This document shows, piece after piece, positions 1 to 9,602 of a stretch of 64,000 nt of DNA (its first letter is position 1; each line of letters starts with the position of its first letter). The translations under genes were made by a program, and so were the position numbers. The notes under the pieces were generated by a model, which worked only from the letters and a program-made list of their open reading frames with translations, did no database searches and was not told the origin of the DNA. The stretch is taken from NCBI GenBank assembly GCA_964036045.1, contig OZ038381.1, positions 107,265,367 to 107,329,366 on the forward strand. The letters are read 5' to 3'. The stretch comes from Eutreptiella sp. 'Long Island Sound 2002' (lineage: Eukaryota > Euglenozoa > Euglenophyceae > Eutreptiales > Eutreptiaceae).

Positions 1-1431
1 GAGTCCCGGGCGTTCACCGCCTATACGGGAGACGACACGGCCATCAATGGTGCGGCCTGCTACCTACCTGACCGCATCGGCCACCTATTCAGGTGTCGAC
101 CACCACCACCCTCGGCCATCATGCAGCCCGGGGACCGACGGCTGCATTGGTTGCCTATTGCGGTGGACGGTACATCGAGGCATGAGGCCTCGTACGTCCA
201 TTGCACGCTTGGTGGCACCGCCAGCCCCAATCGACTATCTAGTTGGTGGCTACTAGGGGGCAGTGAAAAGTGGGAGACCCTCTATGCGGCCTCCCAGTAA
301 ATTGATTTTGATGATGAGTTGCGCAAGGCCGCAACCGTAAGTTTTAAGGATACGGGAGGGAACGATAGGCAGTCCCTTTTTTTTCTGTGTGCAGATGGTA
401 AAGCACAGGTGCTCATGGCGGGCTGCCAAAACTACAAGGCAGAATCCCCTGGTGCCACTGTGTGTTGGGTCTGCATGCGTAACCGTGCTCTGTGCCTTGC
501 TACCTTTGGCACAGCAAGTGCGATAGACGGCAACTGGGAACCGGCCGTTGCCATAAATGCTATATATAGGACCATTACGAGTGATAGGCGAGTGCCGGAT
601 TATGGCCTCCATGGGGTCCTTCATGTCCTGTTGTGTGCAGTCAACGGGACACGGGACCTAGTTGTACAATTGACAGGGAAGGCACCGGCCACTGTGGCAC
701 GCACCATGCTGCAACCGGTCCTAGATGAGGCACGGCTTGCTGCACGAACTTGCACCCGTGCCTCATTAAATAATGACAAGGCAAACAGCAAGGGGAAGGT
801 GAGGATGGAGTGTGCTGCTGCCATCCATTTCATGCGGAATAGGGGTTGGGAGAAGATAATAGATGCTTGCCTAGAGCAGCCTAGTGTGAGGCAGCATCAA
901 GTAGGGGGAAAAAGTTGGGAGTTGGTGTGCAAAACGTGGTGGGAGAATTTTGCTAGCATGTGTGTATACGCGTGGCGTTCCGCATGGTTCTCCGGGGCCG
1001 ACTTGGGGCGGCTCCGGAACCATAGCATAGCCATGGGCACTGCCCACAATGAGCTCCAGTGGGGCAAACTTCTGTGGACGCATCTTTGGATCGACCACAT
1101 GTATTATGTTGCAAAGAAGCGGAGAATCTTGTCAAAGTTCTCCTGCTTTGCCATGGAGGGAAGTCACTGGAGGCTGAAGCGCATGTTGCGCAGCAGCGGG
1201 GGCCTAAGCCTCCTCCGGGGGAGACTAGGGGTGCAAGTGGTTGTGGACAACCACACCATTGATGATAGCCTTTGGTTGCATGGGTGGGATGCGACCAAAA
1301 GGGCTCAACATGGGCAAGGGCCCATAAGTGTACAAACCTATGCAAGCCGCACAAGAAGACGGCTTCTATCCGACATGCAGCACCTTCAGACTCTACAGCG
1401 GCGGTTCCGGTGCCGCAAGAGACGGACATGA
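1..1431 (+). pseudogene. DDE-type transposase-like gene, lineage 1 copy A (5' end outside window)
   Basis: The frame beginning at base 1 is open to a TAA at 298-300, then continues in the same frame to the TGA at 1429-1431, about 476 codons. A second copy lies on the minus strand at 8052-9380. Both share three acidic blocks laid out like a DDE triad: VDGT (Asp codon 166-168), ADGKAQVLMAG (Asp 394-396) and FSCFAMEGSH (Glu 1156-1158). A Cys pair CWVC (463-474) follows the second Asp, GLHGVLHVLL lies at 604-633 and WIDHMY at 1087-1104. Where this copy has TAA the other copy appears to have Glu, so the stop looks like a lesion. The role would be cut-and-paste transposition in the nucleus. The fold is inferred from motif layout and I cannot name a described superfamily. 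The true start lies left of the window. Confidence 0.55.
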
Positions 1432-1542
1432 GATCACCTTACAAACCCAGACCATTGTTGCCTGTGACCGGGGTGCATGCTGGGGGGCCTACTAGGGGTG
1501 TGAGGACAAATCAGGGGATGCACACCGGTAACATTTGCGTAA

Positions 1543-1624
1543 AATCACGTGAATTCACGTGAAATTCGTACGAAATTCGTGCGAAATTCGTGCGAATTTC
1601 GTACGAATTCACGTGAATTCACGG
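1543..1624. repeat. GAATTC/CACGTG-type palindromic cluster
   Basis: Alternating GAATTC, CACGTG and CGTACG words form two arms (about 1548-1579 and 1594-1624) that are reverse complements apart from a one-base indel. The cluster follows the transposase-like frame and precedes the Cys/Glu-rich frame at 1936, so it probably lies in an intron or non-coding part of the same element. Confidence 0.8.
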
Positions 1625-1820
1625 CTGTGAATCGGCTACGGGCTTGCCGGGTTCCGGCACCTCTCGTTTTGGGCACGGTGCGGACATGATGGATGCTTTT
1701 GGGGCGGGACTTTCATTGGATGATGCGTAACAAAGCTAGGGGAGGAATTTTGGCCCCTCAAAGCCCTTGGAATGAACCAAGAATATGGCATTTTCCCCCA
1801 AAAACCTCAAAATTTGGGTA
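1625..1820. other. non-coding gap
   Basis: No frame with coding character and no internal repeat was seen here. It links the two GAATTC/CACGTG-type clusters. Confidence 0.5.
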
Positions 1821-1875
1821 AATTCACGTGAAATTCACGCAATTATTCAAACGGCCACTTAACGGCCGTTCACGA
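1821..1875. repeat. second GAATTC/CACGTG-type cluster
   Basis: Words such as ATTCACGTGAAATTCACG recur here, followed by an inverted AACGGCC/GGCCGTT pair. It is a shorter companion of the cluster at 1543-1624. Confidence 0.65.
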
Positions 1876-1935
1876 AGGGTACACCCCTGTGAGGGGGCGG
1901 GTTGCTGTAAGAGGAAGGTCGTAGCCAAGTGCTAG

Positions 1936-2121
1936 GGCGGCAGCCGGGCGGCTTTGTGTGCCGCCCACAAAGATGGCTGTTGTGTGCCATGCCCGGAGGG
2001 GGAGGAGCCGGAGGGGGAGGAGGAGGAGGAGTCGGTGGAGGACCCCAATGGGGTCAGCATTGAGCAATGTGCTCAGTGCTTGCTCCCGGTGGGAACAACC
2101 ACCGGGCATTTTTTGTTGTAG
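1936..2121 (+). CDS. short Cys- and Glu-rich coding piece, probable exon
   Basis: This 61-codon frame opens after a TAG at 1933-1935 that could be part of an acceptor (AAGTGCTAG) and closes with TAG at 2119-2121. It encodes two Cys clusters, CCVPC and CAQC, around a run of Glu, a composition typical of a metal-binding linker. There is no in-frame ATG, so it would be an internal exon. It may belong to the same gene as the exons at 2163-2911. Function unknown. Confidence 0.35.
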   Translation, partial: GGSRAALCAAHKDGCCVPCPEGEEPEGEEEEESVEDPNGVSIEQCAQCLLPVGTTTGHFLL

Positions 2122-2162
2122 GGGTGGGGGGGTGGGAGGGAGGTGGTTGCCCCCCTCACTGA

Positions 2163-2911
2163 TGCGGAGGTGGGGGGGGTCGCAGGCCACCGGATCAGTG
2201 CCCCTTGGCCAAGATGTGCCATGGGGAGGCACTGCCCTGGCCCACCTTGCAAGGACATGTAGGGATTAGGGTGCCGCCGGGGTGCATTTTGGTGGTGAGG
2301 AAGGGAATGTATGGAGGAGTGGCAAGGGTGGCCCTAGAGGTGGAGGGGGTGGCCCAAGAGGTGGAGTGGAGGCAAGTGGGGGAGTATGCAGCCCTCATGG
2401 ATTTTGTCTGGCTGCGGAGGATGAACCTCGTGCTGGACGACCCCAAGAAAGAGGGCAAAGTCATGTGCCCATGTCACCAGGTGTGAAAATTGCCCTGCAC
2501 TAACCCCTGGCCTAACTAATTATCGCGACACTTATCGCGCTCTAACTAGGTGCCCTAACTAGTTATCGCGCTAGGTTATCGCGTTCTAACTAGTTATCGC
2601 GGGGGGCGAAGGCCCAAAAGGTCCAGGGCAACACTCAGCGTGCCCTAGACAAGGCCCTCAACCTGGCCGCCAAGAGGGGGGAGGAGCTGGAGACGGTGAG
2701 GGGGCCCCTGAGGGAGGCCGAGGAGGGGAGGCGGAAGGCGCAGGTGGAGGCGGCCGGGCTGAGGGTGGAGGTGGAGGCGCTGCAGAGGAGGGGGGATGAC
2801 CTTCAGCCACGCCTGGGGGTGGCTGAGGCACAGGTGCGCAGCCTCACCTCCACCCTCAGTGCCAGCTTCACCGCCCAGCAGGGGTTGGGTCCGCCAGGGG
2901 TGCTAAGTTAG
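2163..2911 (+). CDS. two-exon gene for a charged coiled-coil protein
   Basis: Exon 1 is read in frame to CAG at 2478-2480, encoding a charged stretch that ends near MCPCHQ. A donor GTGTGA follows at 2481. Exon 2 resumes in phase 0 at 2612 and runs to the TAG before 2912, encoding a heptad-like, Leu/Glu/Arg-rich helix (ALDKALNLAAKRGEELE and onward), a likely coiled coil. The 131-bp interval 2481-2611 contains the TATCGCG-type cluster and stops in frame. Exon 1 has no clear start; its frame is open from 2163 and the first usable start codon is not ATG. Function unknown; a companion protein of a mobile element is likely from context. Confidence 0.4.
2518..2601. repeat. TATCGCG/CTCTAACTAG-type cluster inside a putative intron
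   Basis: TTATCGCG and TAACTAG words recur at least nine times in 84 bases, several as palindromes (ACTAGT, CGCG). The cluster lies wholly within the proposed intron 2481-2611. Confidence 0.8.
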
Positions 2912-3189
2912 GGTAGCAGGACCAAGAGTGGGAGTCAATGACTCTTGGGTTTGCCAAGGGGGTTGCCTAAGTGCATTTTTCGTGGGGAGGAGCGATATTC
3001 CTTTGTCTACCACGTAGATGACGAAATGGGCGCTTCTAGGGGTCGGGAAAAACACCCTTGTTTTTAACGCTTCTGGGAGTTTTAGAGGTAGCCTGACGCA
3101 CTCGTAGATGAGTTTTTATGCGGTTCAGCCACTTTCAAGGAGAAAAGCACTTTGCATGTTGCCTCTCGCATTGCTTCCACCGTTCTGAG
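2912..3189. other. non-coding gap
   Basis: No frame with coding character and no repeat family seen elsewhere in the window was recognised. Confidence 0.4.
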
Positions 3190-3390
3190 CATCGTATAGG
3201 GCCCGTTTGTTGGCCGCGTTTTCTACGTTCCGCTTCTATGCTTCCGGTGGTGCTTCTGGAAGCGGTTCCCTCGTTTTCCGCGTTATCTGTGTTATCCGCG
3301 TTATCCGCGTTCCGGGTTTCTGCTTCTGGTCGTGCTTCTCGAAGCGTTTTCGGCCTTCTCCATGTTATCCGCGTTCCGATTTTCTGCCCC
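3190..3390. repeat. tandem TGCTTCT..AAGCGTTTTC / GTTATCCGCG module
   Basis: Two degenerate copies of roughly 90 bp carry TGCTTCTnnAAGCG followed by TTTTC and GTTATCCGCG words. The reverse complement of the same module lies at 3958-4043, so the pair brackets about 0.85 kb like the ends of a small mobile element. Confidence 0.55.
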
Positions 3391-3957
3391 CCGCACTGTA
3401 AAAAACCACGCTCCATCGCTCGCCCTCCCATGGCAATGGAGTGTGTAGTGCCCCGGTGTTGCAAAACACCGGGGCTTGGGGTGTGGCCTTGCATGCCCAA
3501 CCCTCCACCGCCCTACCCTTGCACACACGGGTGTGCCGCTTTTTGTCCCTGACGGAGGGATTCAGCAGGCCACCACTCTCCACCCAGAAATCTCCCCCCT
3601 TGAAAGACCCCGCACAAACAATCAGCTCCATGGGTGCCCCATCACGCAAATGGGCGTGAAGGCCCATGGTGTCCGTCCCTTGCATAGGGGCGAACAACTT
3701 GGATGCTACACCATGTGAACCATGGTGGAGCATTCCAAGTGCAATACACATTCAGCTCTATAACCAAGGGGGTGAGGGAAGGCCTCAGGGTAGCAGCAGC
3801 CACGTGGGTCGCCGTAAAATCAGAGCCGTTGGGGTTTCCGCTTCCCACTAGGCCGAAGTGGCACATGTCCACTCGGGCCCCATATTCCTTTGTCTACAAA
3901 AGCGCCATTTTGGGGCCTCCACTCCCGGCTCCGCTCCGTACGTTATCCCCGTAAGCT
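3391..3957. other. interior of possible small inverted-end element
   Basis: Only short conflicting frames on both strands; no recognised protein. The local inverted pair GCAAAACACCGGGG / CCCCGGTGTTGC lies near 3450. Flanking inverted modules suggest a non-autonomous element interior. Confidence 0.35.
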
Positions 3958-4043
3958 AGAAGAACGCCCGGAACAACAATAACATTCTGTATGGAGGAGA
4001 ACGTGGAGAACACGGAAAACGCTTTTAGAAGCAAGCCAATTAG
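3958..4043. repeat. inverted counterpart of the 3190-3390 module
   Basis: The reverse complement reads TGCTTCTAAAAGCG, TTTTCCGTGTTCTCC, matching the 3190-3390 module in opposite orientation. Confidence 0.5.
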
Positions 4044-4044
4044 A

Positions 4045-4275
4045 GCGCGATAACTACGGCGATAACTAGTTTGAGCAGAGGTTAGTGCGCACTAACCGGA
4101 GGGGTTAGAGCAAGCATTGGGCACCCTAAAACCCAGGTCCACAAGCTGCTGCTGCCACGTAGGCGTGCTGTGCAGCACCCCAGGTGGCGCGCTGGGTTAT
4201 CGCGCTCTAACTAGTTATCGCAGGGGGTTATCGGGGGCGTTATCGCGCGATAACCTAGTTTTTGCGGGGTTGTCG
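4045..4275. repeat. TATCGCG/CTCTAACTAG-type clusters, left side of lineage 2 transposase
   Basis: Two dense patches (4045-4110 and 4195-4275) of GCGATAACTA, TTATCGCG, CTCTAACTAG and GTGCGCAC words, in both orientations. They lie just upstream of the ATG at 4355, and the same words recur after the gene at 6092-6213, so the gene is bracketed by one motif family. Confidence 0.75.
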
Positions 4276-4354
4276 CGTGGGTTATTGCGTGTGTTTTTGT
4301 TGGCCCTTTATTCAAAACCCTCCCTCATTTCCTGCCCAGGGCCTCTTATTCTTC

Positions 4355-6024
4355 ATGGATAATGCTGTTAATGAGGTCTTGAGGGCTCTGAATTCAGCTA
4401 ACCTGCGGCGGTACACCCCTTTGCAATGCCCCAAGGCCCGGCTGCGGCGGTTGAAGGCTGTTCAGCGGTTGGTTCGAGTTCTATTGGGGGGTCCCAACAT
4501 TGTGTGTGGCACCAACACCAAGCGAGAAGATTGTTTAAGTGGTGGGGCGTGCACAGCCCTCTCTTGCTCGCTTGGTGGCCATCTTGCATTCAGAGCTTAG
4601 GAGCATGAGGCCCTGAGCATGCTACGCATGGCATGCAGCATGCATCTTTCTCAGCGGGCCCTTTTGCGAATGCCCCGCCGTTGCACCCAACGGGACCTAA
4701 GGACCGTTCGGCAACGGGTCATGCCCTACTTTCCCCAAGCAACCATTGTAAAGTCTACCACAGGCCGCTATAGGGCAGTTGCCCATGTGCCTTTGCAGTC
4801 AATTGTACATAATGCGATATCTATGGCCCGAGTCATTGGGAAACCCCCCCCCTAGTGGCGTTTCCATTGTTATCATTTCAGCTGATGCGACTTCCTTGTG
4901 GAAGGCATCCTCAACCCCTGCGGATGTATGGGTCAATGTATGGGGGGGAGGGGGGGGGGGGCAAAGTATGCTTCGAAGGTGAAGCTATGGGCCTCATGGT
5001 TTTGCATGGATGGCGGGGATGAACAGGCTTTTTTGAGAAGCCTAGACATCTCCGTCAACCTCAACCAAGAGGCGAGGGATGTGGAGGAGGACGTTGTCCT
5101 CTTTCAAAACCAATTTTTGACTTGCATTGTTATTTTGACGGGGGATGGGAAGGGGATGCAAGCAATGGGGGGGGCTCGGTCTAAGTGTTGGTTGTGCAAA
5201 GACCCCAATGGTATTGTTGAGCAAATTGGGGTGGAGTCCACCTCAAGATGGGGGGCATTTTTGAGATGTGTGACCCCTGATAGACGGCCGGGGGACTCCC
5301 AACATACAGCATGCCGCATTCTAAATGGCATTGCAAAGCGCACCGAGACCACCCATCAGGCCCTCCTCCTTGGTACCCTTGGTAAGGACCAAGCTCTTGC
5401 AGCTTTGCAGGCCTTCAAACAAGCCCTGAAGGATGAGACCTGAGGCATCCCTCTGAGGGAACATCTCCCCTCGGCCTCAAGGGCCAAGGAAAAAGATTTT
5501 GATCTTACAAGCACCAAAGTTTTCCTAACCCCCCCCCCTTCCAAAGGCAATTTGTGGATTGCCTCAATGATCATGTCCCCATAGTGAGGAGCCCTGGTGG
5601 ACCTCCGTTATGGGTTGTTGTGCATGTCATGGTAAAATGCATCGGGGGTTTGTATGAGCTTTGGAAGGTGAGGGAGACGTACACTCTAACCCAAGTGGAA
5701 CGCCACCGTGCGTTGACCACAAAAATTTTAAAAGCTTGGGGAGACTCAGGTTGGTCCCCCACCAGGTGGATCCATTGGTGCTTGGCACATTCCACTTTTT
5801 TTGCCGAGAAATGGAGGCACATTTTTCACTTTTCCGCCAACCCAACGAAGTATCGGCATGGGCCTTACAAGAGGAGGCTCAAAAATTGTTTCAAGGGTTG
5901 GTCCTTGGTGAGGCCAAGTATGTCCCTCCGCCACATGCAACATTGCATGTCCATGAGCGCCCTAGAGCAAGGGCTTTTGGGACTGGAGGCAGCCAAGGCC
6001 TCAGACATTGACGAGTTTGTATGA
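4355..6024 (+). pseudogene. DDE-type transposase-like gene, lineage 2, frame-broken
   Basis: The ATG at 4355 opens a basic segment (MDNAVNEVLRALNSANLRR). Coding then passes through several frames with the same block order as lineage 1: SADATSLWK (Asp 4884-4886), GDGKGMQAMGG (Asp 5144-5146), CWLC (5186-5197), a VVVHVMVKCIGGLYELW segment near 5605-5670, and WIHWCLAHSTFF then FSANPTKYRHGPYK. At the position of the catalytic Glu this copy has Lys (AAG, 5848-5850). Frame changes coincide with a G-run near 4940-4961 and a C-run near 5529-5539, so slippage or base-call error may explain some of them. Family assignment rests on aligning these blocks with lineages 1 and 3. The copy looks inactive. The frame ends with TGA at 6022-6024; GTATGA there could instead be a splice donor. 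Confidence 0.5.
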
Positions 6025-6091
6025 AGAAACACCATAAATCCTTTGTGCCAAGTGTTTGTGTTGTTTGTCCTAGCGAGGGATGGAGGAGGGA

Positions 6092-6400
6092 TGCGCGATA
6101 ACTACGCGATAACTGCGCGATAACCCAGTTATCGCGGGATAACCAGTGCTCTAACTAGTTAGAGCAAGGTGCTCTAACTGTGTTCTAACTCTGCTCTAAC
6201 TCTGCTCTAACTGTTTGACCCCCACCCCCCCGAAACCACCCCTACGATGTGGGTTGTGTGGGGAAAGAAAGGGGATGGGGGGGTTTTGAGGGTGCCGAGT
6301 CCATTTTTTTTTAGGTGGTTTACCCCAAAATTGAGGCTAGGTGGGTGTTCCCGAAATTGTGCTCTAACTAGGGGTTCCGCACAACGCCCTAGCTAGAACG
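6092..6400. repeat. TATCGCG/CTCTAACTAG-type clusters, right side of lineage 2 transposase
   Basis: 6092-6213 is packed with GCGCGATAAC, GTTATCGCGG and repeated GCTCTAACT words; a weaker patch follows at 6358-6400. Between them (6214-6357) is G/C-run DNA without coding character. Together with 4045-4275 they flank the lineage 2 gene. Confidence 0.75.
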
Positions 6401-6404
6401 CTGC

Positions 6405-7660
6405 ATCCCACGTGCAGTGGCGGAAGGAGGGCACGGTATGATGGTTGGCCATGGAAGAATTGAGATGGGGCATGACCTTGCTTCGCCACCAATATGCTGG
6501 TCTGTTTGTTGGTTGCCGTTGCGCATCTGTAGGACATGCAATTGCTTGTTGATTGTTGATACTGTGCTACGCTGCAATGCCTTGCCCCTCGGCCCCATGC
6601 GAGTCAACGGGCCAGTGCTCGTCGGCGTTGTCAATGCTAATGCGTTGTAGTTCCCGCTGCCCCAAATCCTCGTTGGTTGGGTTCCCCAACCGTTTGGGTC
6701 CTCCGTCGTACTGCGGACCACTCCGATAACCTTGGGACCCATCGGTGCGAGCAAGGCATGAACCATCTGTCGGGACAACATGCCCAACAACACTAGACGG
6801 CGTAATAAGTAGGACTATGACTATGTATGTATGTGTATGTATGTATGTACGTGTGATAGGCCCCTACCTTGAACCCTCCCGTGCCCGCCACACAGTGCCG
6901 TGCTCAGTGCTTATGAGCCCGAGTAGGGGAAAAGGGGCCGCAAGATAAGGGAATGTAGAAGAGGAAAGCCACCAAAGGGGAAGAAGGGCAAGGAAGATTG
7001 CCTCGCAAATTGTCCCGAATGGGTGTGTTGGCCCTGTTCCCGGCCCACCTGTACCTGGCCTCACGTGCGAGCACCCTTGCCCCCCCCCCTACCCTGTTTG
7101 CCCTAGCTCTCAAAGCCCTCAACCGCAATATGCAAGTGCCTTCGCTTCCCACCAACCCCATTGAGTTTTCTGCAGGCTGCTGCACCACCTCTAGACGGCG
7201 TACGGCCCCGTGATGAACCTCCACAGGCGCGGCAAGACACGGCAGCAATGATACGACACGCAGGATTGGCGCCAGGGGTGGATATGCACATTATTCCCCT
7301 CGCCCTAAACTTGTGTCCGCCCATCCCATGCTACAGTCGTTCTCGGCGCACGCCTCCCTCTTTGCCCACCTCCGTGGTCGTGGCCCCTGCGTGCCTCCGG
7401 CCATTCACCAGCATCACCATCATGCGGCCCCCCAAGAACCCCATCACCATCTCCGTCAACCTTGAACCTTGGACCCACACCGTCGCCCTAATCTTCCACC
7501 GCATCCGCCCCTGGCGTAGCACCATCATCATCACCATCATCATCCTATTTCTCTCATCCCCCTCCAGCAACCCCATACCCACCATCCACATCTGCAACAG
7601 CCGGCCCCACGGGCCTTTGCTTGGCCGTTTCCTCAGGCCCCGATGTACCTGCGGTTCACT
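6405..7660. repeat. dispersed repeat, copy 1 (inverted copy at 30915-32470)
   Basis: Three blocks match the reverse complement of the region near 31 kb: about 6405-6600 with 32280-32470, 6800-7170 with 31540-31870, and 7340-7640 with 30915-31190. A GTAT-rich microsatellite near 6822-6855 pairs with an ACAT-rich one near 31848-31870. Coding-like frames exist on both strands, including a minus-strand acidic frame better preserved in the other copy. I assign no function. It is probably a degenerate mobile element whose gene runs on the minus strand here. Confidence 0.6.
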
Positions 7661-7842
7661 TGGATATGTGAAGTTGGGGCTCAGTTGGGGCTAAAACGGC
7701 TCAGTTGGGGCTAATTGGTGTTTTTCAAGGGGTTTCATGTGAACAGTTTTGGCTTTCGGGGGTGGGTTGGGTTTTTGGAATGTCCCCAAAGGGATACCAA
7801 TCCCTAGTCCAAGAGGATTTGACTGGGGGGTGGGGGGGTTTC
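7661..7842. repeat. GGGGCTCAGTT element end
   Basis: A ~60-bp block (TGAAGTTGGGGCTC and nearby) matches the reverse complement of 27605-27680, and CTCAGTTGGGGCTAA words lead into the TGAGC-type cluster. No gene is seen. Confidence 0.5.
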
Positions 7843-8018
7843 CACGGCTCAGTTGACTGAGCACCCCGACTGAGCCATCACTGAACCGTCACTGAGCCGG
7901 CTCACTTAGCTCTCACTTAGCTCTCACTTAGCTCTCACTGAGCACGCCAAATGGCTCACTGAACGCTCACTGAGCGCCCAGTGAGAGCTAATTGGGGGCT
8001 AACTCAGTGCTCACTAAA
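7843..8018. repeat. TGAGC/GCTCA-type cluster
   Basis: CTCACTGAGC, GAGCCGGCTC, CTCACTTAGCT and CAGTGAGAGCT words repeat about fifteen times. It lies just downstream, on the minus strand, of a possible donor (GTAATT, about 8055-8050) of the lineage 1 copy B transposase. Confidence 0.8.
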
Positions 8019-8051
8019 CATACACGGGCACAAATCTTCCATCATACGCAA

Positions 8052-9380
8052 TTACTTGGTCCTTTGTCGCAATGCACGTTCCACAATCCTCCTCACCATG
8101 TTCTCTCTCCCCTTCCTCTCCCGCCGGGCACCCGACCAAGTCGTGCACCATCGTTGGAACCCCCTTTGGTTGGTCACAACCCTACTCTCCACCTCCCAAT
8201 CTAGTGTGTGGTTGTCTAGCACACACTACAAGTCCAACCTATTGTTCCGCAAGCTAACCCCCCCACTATTCCTAAGCAGCCGTTTCAGTCGCACATGGCT
8301 GCCCTCCAATGCAAAGCAACTAAACTTTGCAATGGTCTTCCACCGTGCAACATACGCATACATGTGGTCAATCGACATGTGCATCCACAAGGTCTTCCCC
8401 CATCCCAGGTCAAGGTGCCTTGCCCCCATGGTCAGTTGGCGTTGCAGCAAGGCACGTTGCTCTGCACCACTCAGAAAGTCGTCCTTCCAGGCCACCTGGG
8501 CCATGGCCGCAAACGCCTCCCACCACTCCGTGCACGCATCAACCCATGGCCTGCCCCCCACTTGATGGTTCCCAATCACCGGTGCAACCAGCTGCAACAG
8601 TGGGCCCCACAGCCGGGCCTTGACAAAGTGCGCAGCAGCCCCCAACTTAATGCGCACTTGTCCTTTGGCATTTGCCTTGTCTGCCCCCCTCTTTCTAGGC
8701 CGCACCGTGCGGGCCACTTTCCGTGCCCGGTCTAGAACCTCTTGTCCCCCGAACTTGCGCAAAACCGTTTCACGGTTTGCGCCGCAGCACTGGCACACCA
8801 TGGCCCCGGGGCTCTTCTTGGTGAAGCCGTCCCCGCCGGCTAGCATGATGTGGGCCTTGCCATCGGCCCGGACGAAGAATAGGGGGCTGCGCGCCACCCC
8901 ATCCGCATGCGGCAGTTGCAGGGCCGTAGCGGTGCGGAGCTGAGTATCGAAGTCAGACTCCGATTTCATGCTGTACATCGTGGCCCACATCTCGCTACCC
9001 TCGAACAGCCACCAGCTAGCAAGCTGTGTGGGCCCACAACCTGGTGCAGCCACTGCACAGTGCACCTAGGCCCGATTCCACCGGTTGGTGCCGTCAACGC
9101 CGATGGCCACTCACGCGTTCCGCTGCGCGCCTGGTTGCAAGGCTTCCGGTGTGCGTACGGCTCGCGCTTCATACAGCAGGGCTAGCCGCTCAGCAACATT
9201 GCAGTACGCCCCTTGTATTTCATACTCCCCTAAAGGATACAAACCCGCAAGCTAGCAGGTTGGCTGAGGTGCTTCAGCCACGGGGCCATGTCGGCCCAAC
9301 TAACGGTGCTATCCAGGTCGGGCAGCAGGTAGGCCACGTCGCGGCGCGACATCTTTGAACTACGCATCCACCACAGCCCT
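8052..9380 (-). pseudogene. DDE-type transposase-like gene, lineage 1 copy B
   Basis: On the minus strand coding starts near 9375 (MRSSKMSRRDVAYLLPDL), shifts frame near 9235, and continues with VDGT (Asp 9093-9095), ADGKAHIMLAG (Asp 8862-8864), CQCC, WMHMSIDHMY and FSCFALEGSH (Glu 8304-8306), reaching a stop near 8052. Against copy A (1-1431) it has a TGA where copy A has Trp (near 9116), TAG at 9066-9068 where copy A has Tyr, TAG near 8226 where copy A has Gln, and lacks about 75 residues including the GLHGVLHVLL block. It is therefore non-functional. Its preserved N-terminal part shows what precedes the first Asp, which is cut off in copy A. The CTAG-type terminus at 9377-9465 abuts its 5' end. 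Confidence 0.55.
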
Positions 9381-9465
9381 TGGTACACGCTAGAGAACCC
9401 AATCTCGTTCTAGCCTAGAACGCTCTAGCTAGAACGTTCTAGCCTAGATTAGATCAATACTAGAA
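9377..9465. repeat. CTAG-type cluster with conserved 44-bp terminus
   Basis: Bases 9377-9420, read on the minus strand, match the plus strand at 20389-20432 at 42 of 44 positions. The segment ends in TCTAGCGTGTACCAAGGG and is followed by CTAGAACG words. Read on the plus strand it begins CCCTTG/GTACACGCTAGA, which carries a GT at the junction; its mirror end would carry ...CCAAG. It behaves like a terminal inverted repeat that can supply splice signals. Confidence 0.65.
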
Positions 9466-9602
9466 AGATATAATGTCTACCAACATATCCCAATTTCTTC
9501 ATTGTTCCGTGCGTGCGTGCGTGCATGCTTGCTTGCTATTGTCCGTCGTGCATTGTTCCATGCTTCCTTCTTTCCCGCTTAGATATTGCACATTTCTTTG
9601 CA

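Noticed and set aside
8295-8943. Plus-strand frames over 8295-8943
   Set aside because: They are the antisense of the lineage 1 copy B transposase, which has block-level similarity to copy A.
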